DNA of 45,915 bases from Candidatus Electrothrix aarhusensis (GTDB lineage: Bacteria; Desulfobacterota; Desulfobulbia; Desulfobulbales; Desulfobulbaceae): assembly GCA_004028505.1 (NCBI GenBank), contig MTKO01000078.1, forward strand, positions 1-45,915, written 5' to 3'. The notes under the pieces were generated by a model. That model was given only the letters and a program-made list of their open reading frames with translations, did not search any database and was not told the DNA's origin. How positions within the stretch are numbered: position 1 is the first letter of the stretch; each line of letters starts with the position of its first letter. Below, in pieces: positions 1 to 6,972 of this stretch. The position numbers and the translations under genes were made by a program.

Positions 1-1
1 C

Positions 2-751
2 ATCGGGCAGACGGTCAACAAAAATCTCTTTTCTGGCGAAGACCCGGTGGGCAGAAAGATCCGCTTAGGCAAGGTCTCCTGTAATGTGATCGGCCTGCTG
101 CGGGAAAAGGGTCAATCCGGTATGGGTCGGGATGAGGATGACCTGATCGTCATGCCCCTGTCCGCAGTGCAGCGCAGATTCACCGGCAACCGGGATGTCT
201 CTTCAATCCATCTTTCGGTGATGGACGGGGTCTCAACGGAAAAGGTTACCGAGGACCTGCGGGTGCTGTTGCGCAAGCGGCGGCATCTCTCGGAAAATGA
301 AGAGGATAATTTCAGCATCAGGGACACCAAGGAACTGGCTGCCATGCTCACTGGCACCACCAAGACCATGACCACCCTGCTCAGTTCTGTGGCTGCGGTT
401 AGCCTGCTGGTAGGCGGCATCGGCATCATGAATATCATGCTGGTCTCCGTGACCGAGCGCACTCGAGAGATCGGCATCCGTCTAGCCATCGGGGCTTTTG
501 AGCACGAGGTGCTGCTCCAGTTTCTGACCGAGGCGGTGGTACTGTCCTCCTTCGGCGGTATCTTCGGGATCATCTTGGCCTTGGGTGCATCCTTCGGCCT
601 CACGCATATGATGGAAATCCCCTTTATCCCAGATCTGAAGATCATCGGCATCGCCTTTGTCTTCTCCGCTGCTGTCGGGGTGGTGTTCGGGTATTTCCCG
701 GCTTTGAAGGCTGCTCGGCTTGATCCTATTGATGCGCTAAGGCATGAGTGA
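2..751 (+). CDS. MacB-type ABC transporter permease, C-terminal part
   Basis: This is the 3' part of an FtsX/MacB-family permease; the reading frame is open from base 2, so the start lies outside the window. The visible part has the end of the periplasmic MacB core domain, then the FtsX-like domain with three membrane segments. The family signature GGIGIMNIMLVSVTERTREIG lies near the first of these segments and the protein ends in the common [20 protein letters not shown] tail. MacB permeases couple ATP hydrolysis in the cytoplasm to mechanotransmission in the periplasm, exporting peptides, lipoproteins or drugs with an adaptor and outer-membrane channel. No ATPase or adaptor is visible because the window begins here. 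The last 165 bases recur in decayed form at 1552-1722. Confidence 0.9.
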   Translation: MGQTVNKNLFSGEDPVGRKIRLGKVSCNVIGLLREKGQSGMGRDEDDLIVMPLSAVQRRFTGNRDVSSIHLSVMDGVSTEKVTEDLRVLLRKRRHLSENEEDNFSIRDTKELAAMLTGTTKTMTTLLSSVAAVSLLVGGIGIMNIMLVSVTERTREIGIRLAIGAFEHEVLLQFLTEAVVLSSFGGIFGIILALGASFGLTHMMEIPFIPDLKIIGIAFVFSAAVGVVFGYFPALKAARLDPIDALRHE

Positions 752-780
752 GAAAAGAACTCTGGTTGCTTTTTTTGTTG

Positions 781-799
781 GAGTCTGACCCTATTGATT
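781..799 (+). repeat. Partial RAYT-associated repeat
   Basis: These 19 bases (GAGTCTGACCCTATTGATT) are identical to the core of the perfect 29-bp repeats that flank the RAYT transposase gene at 24.7-25.6 kb. It is a truncated solo copy lying between the permease gene and the mazEF-like promoter. Confidence 0.75.
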
Positions 800-833
800 C
801 TTTAAAATGGCAATGAAATGACCCCTGTTTACC

Positions 834-863
834 TTGACAAGAAAGTATTACCTTAGTTATACT
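834..863 (+). promoter_or_regulatory. Promoter and likely autoregulatory operator of mazEF-like module
   Basis: A near-consensus sigma70-type promoter is visible: TTGACA at 834-839 and TATACT at 858-863 with an 18-base spacer. The inverted repeat AAAGTAT (842-848) / ATACTTT (859-865) overlaps the spacer and the -10 box. A ribbon-helix-helix antitoxin is expected to bind such a site and repress its own operon. The promoter is read from sequence; the operator role is inference. Confidence 0.6.
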
Positions 864-909
864 TTTAGTACAAAGAAGATAATGTGAAAAAGAATGGAAA
901 GGTGAAATT

Positions 910-1146
910 ATGAAAACGGCTGTTTCTATCCCTGATAAGCTCTTTAGTGTTGCGGACCAATACGCGAAAAAACATGGTTTTTCGCGGAGCCGCCTTTACG
1001 CAAAGGCCCTTGCAACATTTCTTGAGCAGCATCCGGCAGATTATATTACTGATCAGTTAAACAAGGTCTATCCCGATGATTCTTCCGAGCTGGATCAAGG
1101 CCTTGTCAATATGCAAATGAACGCGATGGAAAAGGAAAAATGGTGA
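910..1146 (+). CDS. MazE-like ribbon-helix-helix antitoxin
   Basis: A 78-residue protein beginning MKTAVSIPDKLF, the typical ribbon of a ribbon-helix-helix DNA-binding domain, followed by helices carrying HGFSRSRLYAKAL. The acidic C-terminal half (YPDDSSELDQ) is the kind of tail that wraps and inhibits a MazF-type toxin. A good ribosome binding site (GGAAAGGTG) precedes the ATG. The stop codon overlaps the start of the toxin gene (ATGGTGA), so the two are translationally coupled. It should neutralise the toxin and repress the promoter at 834-863. This is one of three toxin-antitoxin-like modules in the first 6.5 kb. Confidence 0.85.
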   Translation: MKTAVSIPDKLFSVADQYAKKHGFSRSRLYAKALATFLEQHPADYITDQLNKVYPDDSSELDQGLVNMQMNAMEKEKW

Positions 1147-1484
1147 TCAAGCGCGGGCAAATATGGTGGGCCAAACTTCCGGATCCTGTCGGGTCGGGAC
1201 CTGGTTACAGAAGGCCAATGGTGATTATTCAGTCGAACGAATTTAACCGCAGCAATATCAGCACGATTATTGCTGCGGTAATAACGAGCAATGTAGGTTT
1301 GGCTGCTGCGCCGGGAAATGTTTTACTTTCGTCGAAGATGTCAGGATTGTCCAAAAAAAGTGTTGTCAATGTCTCTCAGCTGATCACTCTTGACAAGGCT
1401 CTTTGTACAGAAAAGGTGCATACTCTGTCGGGCAGAGTGATGAATGAGATTGATGAAGGGATCAGGTTGGTGCTGAAGCTTTGA
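1140..1484 (+). CDS. MazF/PemK-type endoribonuclease toxin
   Basis: A 114-residue MazF/PemK-family protein. The N-terminus carries the family signature [13 protein letters not shown]...[10 protein letters not shown], with the conserved GxRRP-type arginine motif of the active site. The later [16 protein letters not shown] corresponds to the conserved region that packs against the active site. Members are sequence-specific single-strand mRNA interferases. It overlaps the antitoxin gene by seven bases. Length and motifs look intact, so the module is probably functional. It lies directly between the end of the MacB permease gene and a degenerate duplicate of that end, indicating insertion or rearrangement here. 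Confidence 0.88.
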   Translation: MVIKRGQIWWAKLPDPVGSGPGYRRPMVIIQSNEFNRSNISTIIAAVITSNVGLAAAPGNVLLSSKMSGLSKKSVVNVSQLITLDKALCTEKVHTLSGRVMNEIDEGIRLVLKL

Positions 1485-1551
1485 GCGTGTCATCTCGATG
1501 CCCGGGCCATGCGACTATGATTCAAAACGTGGTCTACGCCCTATTTGCCAT

Positions 1552-1722
1552 GGGTGCATCCTTCGGATTCACTCATATGATGGGGGAATCCCCTTTCTAC
1601 CTGATTTTAAAATCATCGGCATCGCCTTTCTCTTCTCCGCAGCTGTCGGAGTAGTATTCGGCTATTTTCCGGCTTTGAAGGCGGCTCGACTTGATCCTAT
1701 TGATGCTTTGCGGCATGAGTAG
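1552..1722 (+). pseudogene. Decayed duplicate of the MacB permease 3' end
   Basis: From 1552 the DNA closely matches 586-751, the last part of the MacB-type gene, including the tail [17 protein letters not shown]. The match breaks frame at about 1580: GGAAATCCCC of the intact gene is GGGGGAATCCCC here, so the upstream and downstream parts are in different frames. Nothing resembling the rest of the gene precedes it. Differences are scattered and mostly synonymous, as expected of an old paralogue rather than a recent exact duplication. A short reading frame from 1498 spans it but has no ribosome binding site. Confidence 0.8.
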
Positions 1723-1839
1723 CTGGAGCGCAGGGTTGAGGGCGAGAATACATGCGGCGAAAAAACTACTAGCTCGGTAAGTATTAATCGATACAAAACA
1801 GTCTGTTATCGAATTTTATTGAGAGTCGGGAAAAATATA

Positions 1840-1867
1840 TTGTTAATTCTGAATGTTAAGTTATACT
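1840..1867 (+). promoter_or_regulatory. Promoter upstream of riboswitch 1
   Basis: TTGTTA (1840-1845) and TATACT (1862-1867) are separated by 16 bases. Transcription from here would enter the riboswitch-like element about 80 bases downstream. Confidence 0.45.
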
Positions 1868-1952
1868 AAAAAATTGCATATAGAGAACAGGGAGTGGAAA
1901 GGCGTATTTAGAGCTGGAGAGTGTTTTATGTAAGGTGGAATTTTCGGGATTA

Positions 1953-2028
1953 GAAAAATGCCACAGCCGTCGTGAGGCGGTGTCGGAAAGTTGCGGGTCT
2001 TTTTGTTGAAGATAGCCGGACCGCCTGT
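1953..2028 (+). promoter_or_regulatory. Cyclic-di-GMP-I (GEMM)-like riboswitch, copy 1
   Basis: The RNA has a GNRA-capped hairpin (CCGTC-GTGA-GGCGG), then TCGGAAAG, then a second stem starting GCGGGTCTT and closing with GATAGCCGG. These match the order of the GEMM/c-di-GMP-I class: GNRA hairpin, an AAAG segment, and a GGGTCT...AGATAGCCGGGTTGCC second half. Two more copies lie on the minus strand at 37736-37810 and 38429-38503; copy 3 is closest to the class consensus. This copy is preceded by a promoter and followed about 40 bases later by an intrinsic terminator, the layout of a transcriptional switch. Ligand assignment is by resemblance only. Confidence 0.6.
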
Positions 2029-2066
2029 CTCTTCTTGTTTTAATATCATGTATATTGTTTTTTTAG

Positions 2067-2100
2067 GGACAGGCCTTTTTTAAAGGTTTGTCCTTTTTTT
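2067..2100 (+). terminator. Intrinsic terminator behind riboswitch 1
   Basis: GGACAGGCC (2067-2075) pairs with GGTTTGTCC (2085-2093) using two G-U pairs, followed by seven T (2094-2100). Its position just after the riboswitch suggests it is the expression platform. No competing antiterminator pairing was worked out. Confidence 0.75.
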
Positions 2101-2172
2101 ATTTTCAGTGAGTGAGGAAATAAGGATCCGTGAAGAATTAAGAAAGTTGTATTGATTGAGAGGGCATGTGAC

Positions 2173-2451
2173 ATGTTTGAAAGAAAGTTGTGTGTGCGTT
2201 TGCGGGAGAATTTTACCCTTCCCTTCGGTAATGGAAAGGGAAAGAGCGGGGGGGAAGGAAATCGTAAAGAGTATGTTGCAGGTGAATGGCTTTCCGGTCA
2301 GTTTGTTGAGATTGATAATCGTCGTCTTTTTAGAAGCGGGAATTTATCTTTGAGTTTGTCATATTTTGACAGGATGAAATTTTCAGCGTCTGATGAAGGG
2401 GGTATGGGGAAGGATGAATTGGATGAATTGTTGGATTTTTTTCTACGTTGA
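2173..2451 (+). CDS. Hypothetical protein under riboswitch 1
   Basis: A possible 92-residue protein starting MFERKLCVRLREN, with GAGAGGG upstream as ribosome binding site. A longer reading from a TTG at 2152 lacks a good site. It has no recognised domain. The N-terminal half is basic and glycine-rich; the C-terminus (GKDELDELLDFFLR) is acidic and amphipathic. It is the first open frame after the riboswitch and terminator, so if real it is the regulated gene. It could also be a chance frame in decayed DNA, because the next feature is a gene remnant on the other strand. Confidence 0.4.
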   Translation: MFERKLCVRLRENFTLPFGNGKGKSGGEGNRKEYVAGEWLSGQFVEIDNRRLFRSGNLSLSLSYFDRMKFSASDEGGMGKDELDELLDFFLR

Positions 2452-2493
2452 TCAGGAATATATCTGATGATAGAGGAAGAGCTGATCGTGCCT

Positions 2494-2826
2494 TTATGAA
2501 GAGTCCTGATGAAGGATATGCCACAGCAGCTGCCAAGTTCTGGCATAATTTTTGATCAGGGCGAGCACGGACCTGCCGTCCTCGGTCACGAGATCATGGT
2601 TTCTCAGGGTATTGGTCAGTAATTCCAGGACTTGACGAATCTCAGCAACGCCTTTTTCTGCCAGCCGTTGCCGGTTTAGGCTATATTCCCGCACCAGATG
2701 CTGTTTCAGGATGTTCGTCGCCCAGATGCGGAATTGGGTACCGCGCTTGGAGTTGACCCGATAGCCGACAGAGATTCTGATTACGTTATGTTTTTGGTGG
2801 CGAATGTTGATCTTGGACGTTTTAAC
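2494..2826 (-). pseudogene. RhuM-family virulence protein remnant
   Basis: Read on the minus strand, one open frame contains ISVGYRVNSKRGTQFRIWA and continues with LKQHLVREYSLNRQRLAE and ELLTNTLRNHDLVTEDGRSV. This is characteristic of the central part of RhuM-family proteins, which are usually well over 300 residues. The N-terminal DNA-binding-like part is missing upstream of about 2826 and the C-terminal part is missing after the stop at 2494. It is therefore a remnant of about 110 codons with no plausible start. RhuM genes are commonly found in accessory and defence-rich DNA, in keeping with the toxin-antitoxin modules on both sides. Confidence 0.75.
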
Positions 2827-3079
2827 AGGGTGTTCTGGGATGCGTCAAGGGAGAAGTGCTGGGGGATTTGCTGTGTTCTCTTGTGGGGAGACGGTGTATT
2901 TCGGTTGCGGTAAGTGGTTGGGGTTGGTATATTTATAGGGTTGATTTTCTGAGAATGAAGCGGGATAGGAGTTATGATAAAGCAATACATGAAGCCGTTT
3001 CGTAAAAAAACGCAGGATATGATACAATAAAAAAAGATAGAAATAATTATTGTTGTTTTTACAAGAAAGAGGCGGACAT

Positions 3080-3319
3080 ATGCTTACAAAAACTGTTGAT
3101 ATTCATAGCGCACGAATAAGCCTTGAGGAAGTGTTGGCAGCCGTTCGTAAAGGGGCTGCAATTATTTTCACCGAGGGAAGCGTTCCCTTGGCTCGAATAA
3201 TCCCTCTTTTGCCGTCTAAGGGCGGTCGTATTCCCGAACTGCACTCAGGTGCTGTTGAAACAACTGATGATTTTGATGAGCCGCTTTCAGATAAATTCTG
3301 GTTGGGTGAAGATGCGTGA
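3080..3319 (+). CDS. Phd/YefM-type antitoxin
   Basis: A 79-residue antitoxin. The start ATG at 3080 is preceded by GAGGCGG; an upstream TTG start at 3050 is less likely. The N-terminal region (SARISLEEVLAAVRKGAAIIFTEG, then VPLARIIPL) fits the Phd/YefM DNA-binding fold, in which a strand-helix pair dimerises on the operator. The C-terminus (DDFDEPLSDKFWLGEDA) is the variable toxin-binding tail. Its stop overlaps the GTG start of the PIN-domain toxin by four bases. It should inhibit that toxin and autoregulate the pair. Confidence 0.85.
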   Translation: MLTKTVDIHSARISLEEVLAAVRKGAAIIFTEGSVPLARIIPLLPSKGGRIPELHSGAVETTDDFDEPLSDKFWLGEDA

Positions 3320-3702
3320 AGATTTTGTTCGATACTCATGCATTTATCTGGTGGGACAGCAATATATCAAGACTCTCGCCGGAAGCTCTTCAGCTCTGCC
3401 AAAACCAGGAAAACATCATCTTGCTCAGCACGGTAAGCATTTGGGAGATGCAGATTAAGCACCAGCTCGGAAAGCTGAAACTCAACCTGCCGTTGAATGA
3501 TATTGTAGAAGCACAGCAGAAAACCAACGGTATTGAAATTCTCCCGGTAATCCCTCCCCATGTCTTTGCTCTGGACAGCCTGCCTCTCCATCATAAAGAT
3601 CCTTTTGACCGGCTTCTTATTGCCCAGGCTAATGTTGAGGAAGCCGTTCTTCTTAGCTGCGATTCAGCTGTTCAGCAATATCCGGTGGAAGTTGTCTGGT
3701 AA
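3316..3702 (+). CDS. VapC-type PIN-domain ribonuclease toxin
   Basis: A 128-residue PIN-domain protein starting with GTG at 3316. The four acidic positions of the active site are visible: Asp6 in FDTH, Glu44 in SIWE, Asp95/Asp98 in KDPFDRLL, and Asp116 in LSCDSA. The segment HHKDPFDRLLIAQA is typical of the VapC subgroup that pairs with Phd-like antitoxins. VapC toxins cleave tRNA or rRNA at specific sites using Mg2+. All catalytic residues are present, so it is probably active when freed from its antitoxin. Confidence 0.9.
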   Translation: MKILFDTHAFIWWDSNISRLSPEALQLCQNQENIILLSTVSIWEMQIKHQLGKLKLNLPLNDIVEAQQKTNGIEILPVIPPHVFALDSLPLHHKDPFDRLLIAQANVEEAVLLSCDSAVQQYPVEVVW

Positions 3703-3730
3703 CGTCGTCAAGGAGCAAATAGCAAATCGA

Positions 3731-3870
3731 GGACAGACCACGTTTTTTACTAGACCCTAGATTCGGTGAGGAAATAAGCGAAATGCTCGGATGCCGAGTA
3801 ACCCCAGAGGCGACCGAGGAAAAAGTCTGTTGTTGGCAAATGTAATAAATAAAACAAACGTGGTCTGTCC
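3731..3870. repeat. Small element with 15-bp perfect inverted ends
   Basis: GGACAGACCACGTTT at 3731-3745 is the exact reverse complement of AAACGTGGTCTGTCC at 3856-3870. They bracket 110 bases without a convincing gene. The end sequence is the kind found as solo repeats around RAYT transposase genes. It could be a non-autonomous mobile element, but no target duplication is evident. Confidence 0.6.
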
Positions 3871-3884
3871 CCTGTTTCAAAATC

Positions 3885-3946
3885 AGCCCGCGCAGTGATA
3901 TAGGTTACAGGGTGGGGTCACAGGTTCAAATACCGCAAGCAATCAA
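3885..3946 (+). repeat. tRNA-like dispersed repeat, copy A
   Basis: A 62-base element starting AGCCCGCGCAGTGAT and ending ATACCGCAAGCAATCAA, 55 of 62 bases identical to copy B at 6710-6771. The middle (GGTCACAGGTTCAAAT) resembles the variable loop and T-arm of a tRNA, and CGCGCAGTGAT resembles a D-arm, but no anticodon arm or paired acceptor is present. Copies A and B bracket the GNAT-PIN/ASCH gene pair in direct orientation. The similarity trails on to CCATTGAAAG, inside the 3' end of the ASCH gene. Confidence 0.7.
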
Positions 3947-3973
3947 ACGCTACTAAGTCAAAATTCTAAAGTG

Positions 3974-4402
3974 TTACGCTGTCGCCATTGAAAGAACATT
4001 TGACATCTCTGTTTGTGAAAAATACCGAAAACTTTGAGGAGCTCTAAAGCCCGGAATTATCTCTTTGATGCTTTCTAATTTTATGGGGTTCTTTAATTGC
4101 TCAGTTTGTGAAAAATAGATGGCATACCCATGGTCTTTCCCTTTGAAATATTCCATGAATTCTTCATGCGTAACAGATGCTCTTTCTTTTACTTCATCCC
4201 AAAGAACGTCTAAATGAGCACCCACAATTTTTTCTATTTTAGATATAGCTTTAATATTTTTATCCGGTGATGATATATAAAATATCAAATTATCTCCAGA
4301 GGATACTTTTGGGCGTAACCTTCTAAGCTCAACTGTTTTTTTGCCAGATAATATTCTGGATGCAAATTTAGGGCGAACGGATATTAGTAAGTTGTTACTC
4401 AT
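3974..4402 (-). CDS. ASCH-domain (PUA-fold) protein
   Basis: A 142-residue single-domain ASCH protein. The N-terminus (LLISVRPKFASRILSGKKTVELRRLRP) is the typical ASCH opening, with the GxKxxExR-type motif in GKKTVELRR, followed by GDNLIFYISSPDK and a C-terminal strand region. ASCH domains have a PUA-like fold and are predicted to bind RNA or modified bases; some have ribonuclease activity. It lies three bases downstream of the stop of the 712-residue GNAT-PIN protein on the same strand, so the two form an operon. The ribosome binding site must lie in the end of the upstream gene. AT-rich, unlike the core genes nearby. The stop falls at the edge of repeat copy A. Confidence 0.8.
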   Translation of the reverse strand: MSNNLLISVRPKFASRILSGKKTVELRRLRPKVSSGDNLIFYISSPDKNIKAISKIEKIVGAHLDVLWDEVKERASVTHEEFMEYFKGKDHGYAIYFSQTEQLKNPIKLESIKEIIPGFRAPQSFRYFSQTEMSNVLSMATA

Positions 4403-4404
4403 GG

Positions 4405-6543
4405 TTATCTTTTAGTGCATTTTGAGTAAATCGTAAAAAAAGTATTTTCTGATATTTTCAGAGGGGATTGAACTGTCGCCCCCTTGTTTTCAGTGCTTCT
4501 TAATATTTGCCGATAAGATTCAAAAGGCAATGGGTCAGGAAGCAATTCGGAATTACTAAATGTAATTGCCATGATTTCTTGACGTGGATTCCCATCGGTC
4601 ATCTTGAGAATATTCTCCCACTTGTAAACACCAAAGCTGTTGTATTTGCGAAACAATTGAGATGCGGTGCCTATCTTGACATCCTTGACGTAGGAGCAGG
4701 CTCGGATCATCTTTGAGCCGTATTCTTTTTTATTATATGAAACATACCATAAAATACGAGCTGGAAAAACAAGCTTGCCGAAAGTTTTTTTTGACCTATA
4801 AAAAACATTCTCTAGTCTCATAAGAAGATTATCATTTCCTCCCCATAAAGTCTGCTTAGCTAACGTCTCGTCAAAAAGATTTCGAGCCCATACAGGCTTG
4901 ATGGGGATAACATAACATGGAATATTTGAATTTTTAATTTTTAAAGGGGAAAGCTTTTTTTCAATTTCCACATAAGAGCGCATGTCATTGTTTTCAGACA
5001 CACTATAAATTACTTTTATTAACTTATCGATAATATCAGTAGTTATGTTTTTATCGTGTCGAATTTTTTCAAGTTTCCGTATCAATCCTTCTTGATCAAG
5101 AAGCCCAAATACATTTATTTTCATCCACTTTTGATTACTTTTAATGAAATCGTTGTCCAGAAATGCGTTTTTAAAAAATGCGTCTTGGTCATCCATATCT
5201 GATGCTATTATTATATTTCTTTTTTCAGATATAGCTTTAATCACTGCGCTTCTAATGATATAACGAATTACAGTGTTTGAATTCTTCGATTTAGCTAGTC
5301 GTATTAATGGGATATTTAAAATATTATCTTCGCTGGTATCATAAATAAGAAAAGCTAGTTTTTTCCCATCTGCATGGTGATATAATATTGGCTCGCTAGT
5401 TGATGGTGATGACAAAAACTTTCTTATTTTGTTCAATAAAGTAGACTTTTTTTCTCTGGTTCCTTCCTTTCTGAATATAGGAAATAGACTGTTTAATTCA
5501 TCTGATGATAATCTTGAGAGATGAAGACGATTTGACCCTGCTAACCGTTTTGGATGATACTCATTGGTTCTTTTTAATTCATCTAGGTGGGAGATCAGCT
5601 CACCCGGTGTTAGAATTGTAACCCCAAGTTTATTATTTATCTCTTCTGAATTCTTTAAAAGAAATTGATCTTGAGTTGTAAAATAGGAGTATTCTGCTGC
5701 TGCTGTGTGGGCTAATTGATATAAATCTGATCGCTTGTTGTCATTAGTTGGTGGACCGAGTATTTTAGTTAGCTCCTGAATCTTACTTTCTACATCTTTG
5801 AAATCTGCGGCAACTCTTTCAAATTTATTAATAAAAAATATTCTGCCGCTTCTTTTTTCTTGATCCTCGTTCTTTTGAATTTCATTAGGTAATTCGTCAG
5901 TGATCGCAATCAAAACCTCTTCTTTTACCCAATCTTCATCTAATGCTTTAGCCTCAATAGATAAGTCTTGATCATGACCATGACCATTAGGCAACGGATC
6001 TTGAATACGAAAGCATACATTTGCATCGATTACGACTCGAAACCTTTTTGGCTTGTCAAATTGTCTTATTAAATCCACTAAGGGTAGCGGGATTTTTTTA
6101 AAAGATTTCTCCCATTTAAACAGTGGGTGTCCGCTACGACCGGGACTCTCGCCAGTGTAAACAAACCCTAGCTTTATCCAAAACTCATCAATATTGTAGT
6201 CTTTCCTACAACTAATTTTTATTTTTTGAAAAGATTCTTCTATGTCTTGAGAAAGTTTTTCTACTAAAATTTTTGCTATCCCCTTTTTTCGTAATTCTGG
6301 GCAAGTGCACAAATGAACAATTGCTGCATGTGGATAGATATTGTTACCTTTAATTTTTCGGAAAAGTAGATATCCAGCAATTTTTTTTTGGTATTCAGCA
6401 ACAAGTATGCATTCGTCAGCAGCATAATCCCTGAATGCTCCATCGGGAAAGAAGCCTAATGTTCGACTATTATCACGCCAGAGTTTTTTGACACTTTCAA
6501 AATGAGCTGAATTTTCTGTTATGTATTTCGCTGTCAGTTTCAC
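4405..6543 (-). CDS. Multidomain GNAT-PIN-(GNAT-like)-PUA protein
   Basis: A 712-residue protein with several domains. Residues about 1-148 are a GNAT N-acetyltransferase, with the acetyl-CoA loop CPELRKKGIA at 81-90. Residues about 165-325 are a PIN nuclease domain with all four acidic residues: Asp173 (VIDAN), Glu217, Asp273 and Asp292 (TTQDQF). Residues about 335-480 look like a second, diverged GNAT-like fold. Residues about 540-680 resemble a PUA/ASCH-like domain (RILWYVSYN, then GVYKWENIL). It is followed three bases later by a separate ASCH gene. Domain calls 1 and 2 rest on motifs; the last two are by overall pattern. The gene is strongly AT-rich and the pair sits between two repeat copies, suggesting horizontal transfer. 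A toxin, tRNA/rRNA-targeting or defence role is inference. Confidence 0.75.
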   Translation of the reverse strand: MKLTAKYITENSAHFESVKKLWRDNSRTLGFFPDGAFRDYAADECILVAEYQKKIAGYLLFRKIKGNNIYPHAAIVHLCTCPELRKKGIAKILVEKLSQDIEESFQKIKISCRKDYNIDEFWIKLGFVYTGESPGRSGHPLFKWEKSFKKIPLPLVDLIRQFDKPKRFRVVIDANVCFRIQDPLPNGHGHDQDLSIEAKALDEDWVKEEVLIAITDELPNEIQKNEDQEKRSGRIFFINKFERVAADFKDVESKIQELTKILGPPTNDNKRSDLYQLAHTAAAEYSYFTTQDQFLLKNSEEINNKLGVTILTPGELISHLDELKRTNEYHPKRLAGSNRLHLSRLSSDELNSLFPIFRKEGTREKKSTLLNKIRKFLSSPSTSEPILYHHADGKKLAFLIYDTSEDNILNIPLIRLAKSKNSNTVIRYIIRSAVIKAISEKRNIIIASDMDDQDAFFKNAFLDNDFIKSNQKWMKINVFGLLDQEGLIRKLEKIRHDKNITTDIIDKLIKVIYSVSENNDMRSYVEIEKKLSPLKIKNSNIPCYVIPIKPVWARNLFDETLAKQTLWGGNDNLLMRLENVFYRSKKTFGKLVFPARILWYVSYNKKEYGSKMIRACSYVKDVKIGTASQLFRKYNSFGVYKWENILKMTDGNPRQEIMAITFSNSELLPDPLPFESYRQILRSTENKGATVQSPLKISENTFFTIYSKCTKR

Positions 6544-6630
6544 AGAAGGTTATTGGTTATTTTTTTTGGACAATAGGAGCATCTTTACAAGATGCTTCAA
6601 AAAACGAAAATATACTATTTTTACAGTAAC

Positions 6631-6653
6631 CATGCTGAATTAAAAAAGTAAAC
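6631..6653 (+). repeat. 23-bp repeat upstream of tRNA-like copy B
   Basis: CATGCTGAATT followed by AAAAAAGTAAAC matches 39501-39523 with one difference. In both places it lies 57-80 bases upstream of a tRNA-like repeat (6710 and 39580), so it is probably part of the same larger repeat. The remaining bases between 6544 and 6972 hold no convincing gene. Confidence 0.55.
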
Positions 6654-6709
6654 TGGTATCTTGTTTTTTTAAGAAAAAAGTAACCACGATGGCATCATAA
6701 GGTGCAGTT

Positions 6710-6771
6710 AGCCCGCGCAGTGATGGGGGTTACAGCGAGGGGTCGCAGGTTCGAATACCGCAAGCAATCAA
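6710..6771 (+). repeat. tRNA-like dispersed repeat, copy B
   Basis: Direct repeat of copy A (seven differences in 62 bases). Here the T-arm-like part reads GGGGTCGCAGGTTCGAAT, which is very close to the variable-loop/T-arm region of bacterial tRNA-Pro. The expected pairing partner after it is lost (ACCGCAAG). It lies about 165 bases upstream of the GNAT-PIN start codon and forms the other boundary of that module. Confidence 0.7.
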
Positions 6772-6972
6772 GTGGTACCTGCTTCCCATTGAAAGCAATT
6801 CGGTGTATCTTTATTTAGCCTTACTCTTCTGGAATAAACCGTACAACACACCACGAATACTCAATATAACACGAAAACTCAACAGCTTCGGCTTGGTCAT
6901 GAAAAAGCCCCTGCGGAGAAAGTTATCCGCTATCAGGCGAGGACTGAGTTCCACCATCGCATAACGAAAGAA

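Noticed and set aside
112..651. 179-codon minus-strand frame
   Set aside because: Antisense to the MacB-type permease; composition (Ser/Arg-rich) is typical of a shadow frame.
2781..2990. Small minus-strand frame upstream of the RhuM remnant
   Set aside because: Not in the RhuM frame and no similarity to its N-terminal domain.
3885..6771. Functional tRNA genes at the repeat copies
   Set aside because: T-arm pairing is broken and there is no anticodon arm or acceptor stem; only tRNA-like.
3885..6771. Integron attC sites for the direct repeats
   Set aside because: No GTTRRRY/RYYYAAC core pair and no integron integrase.
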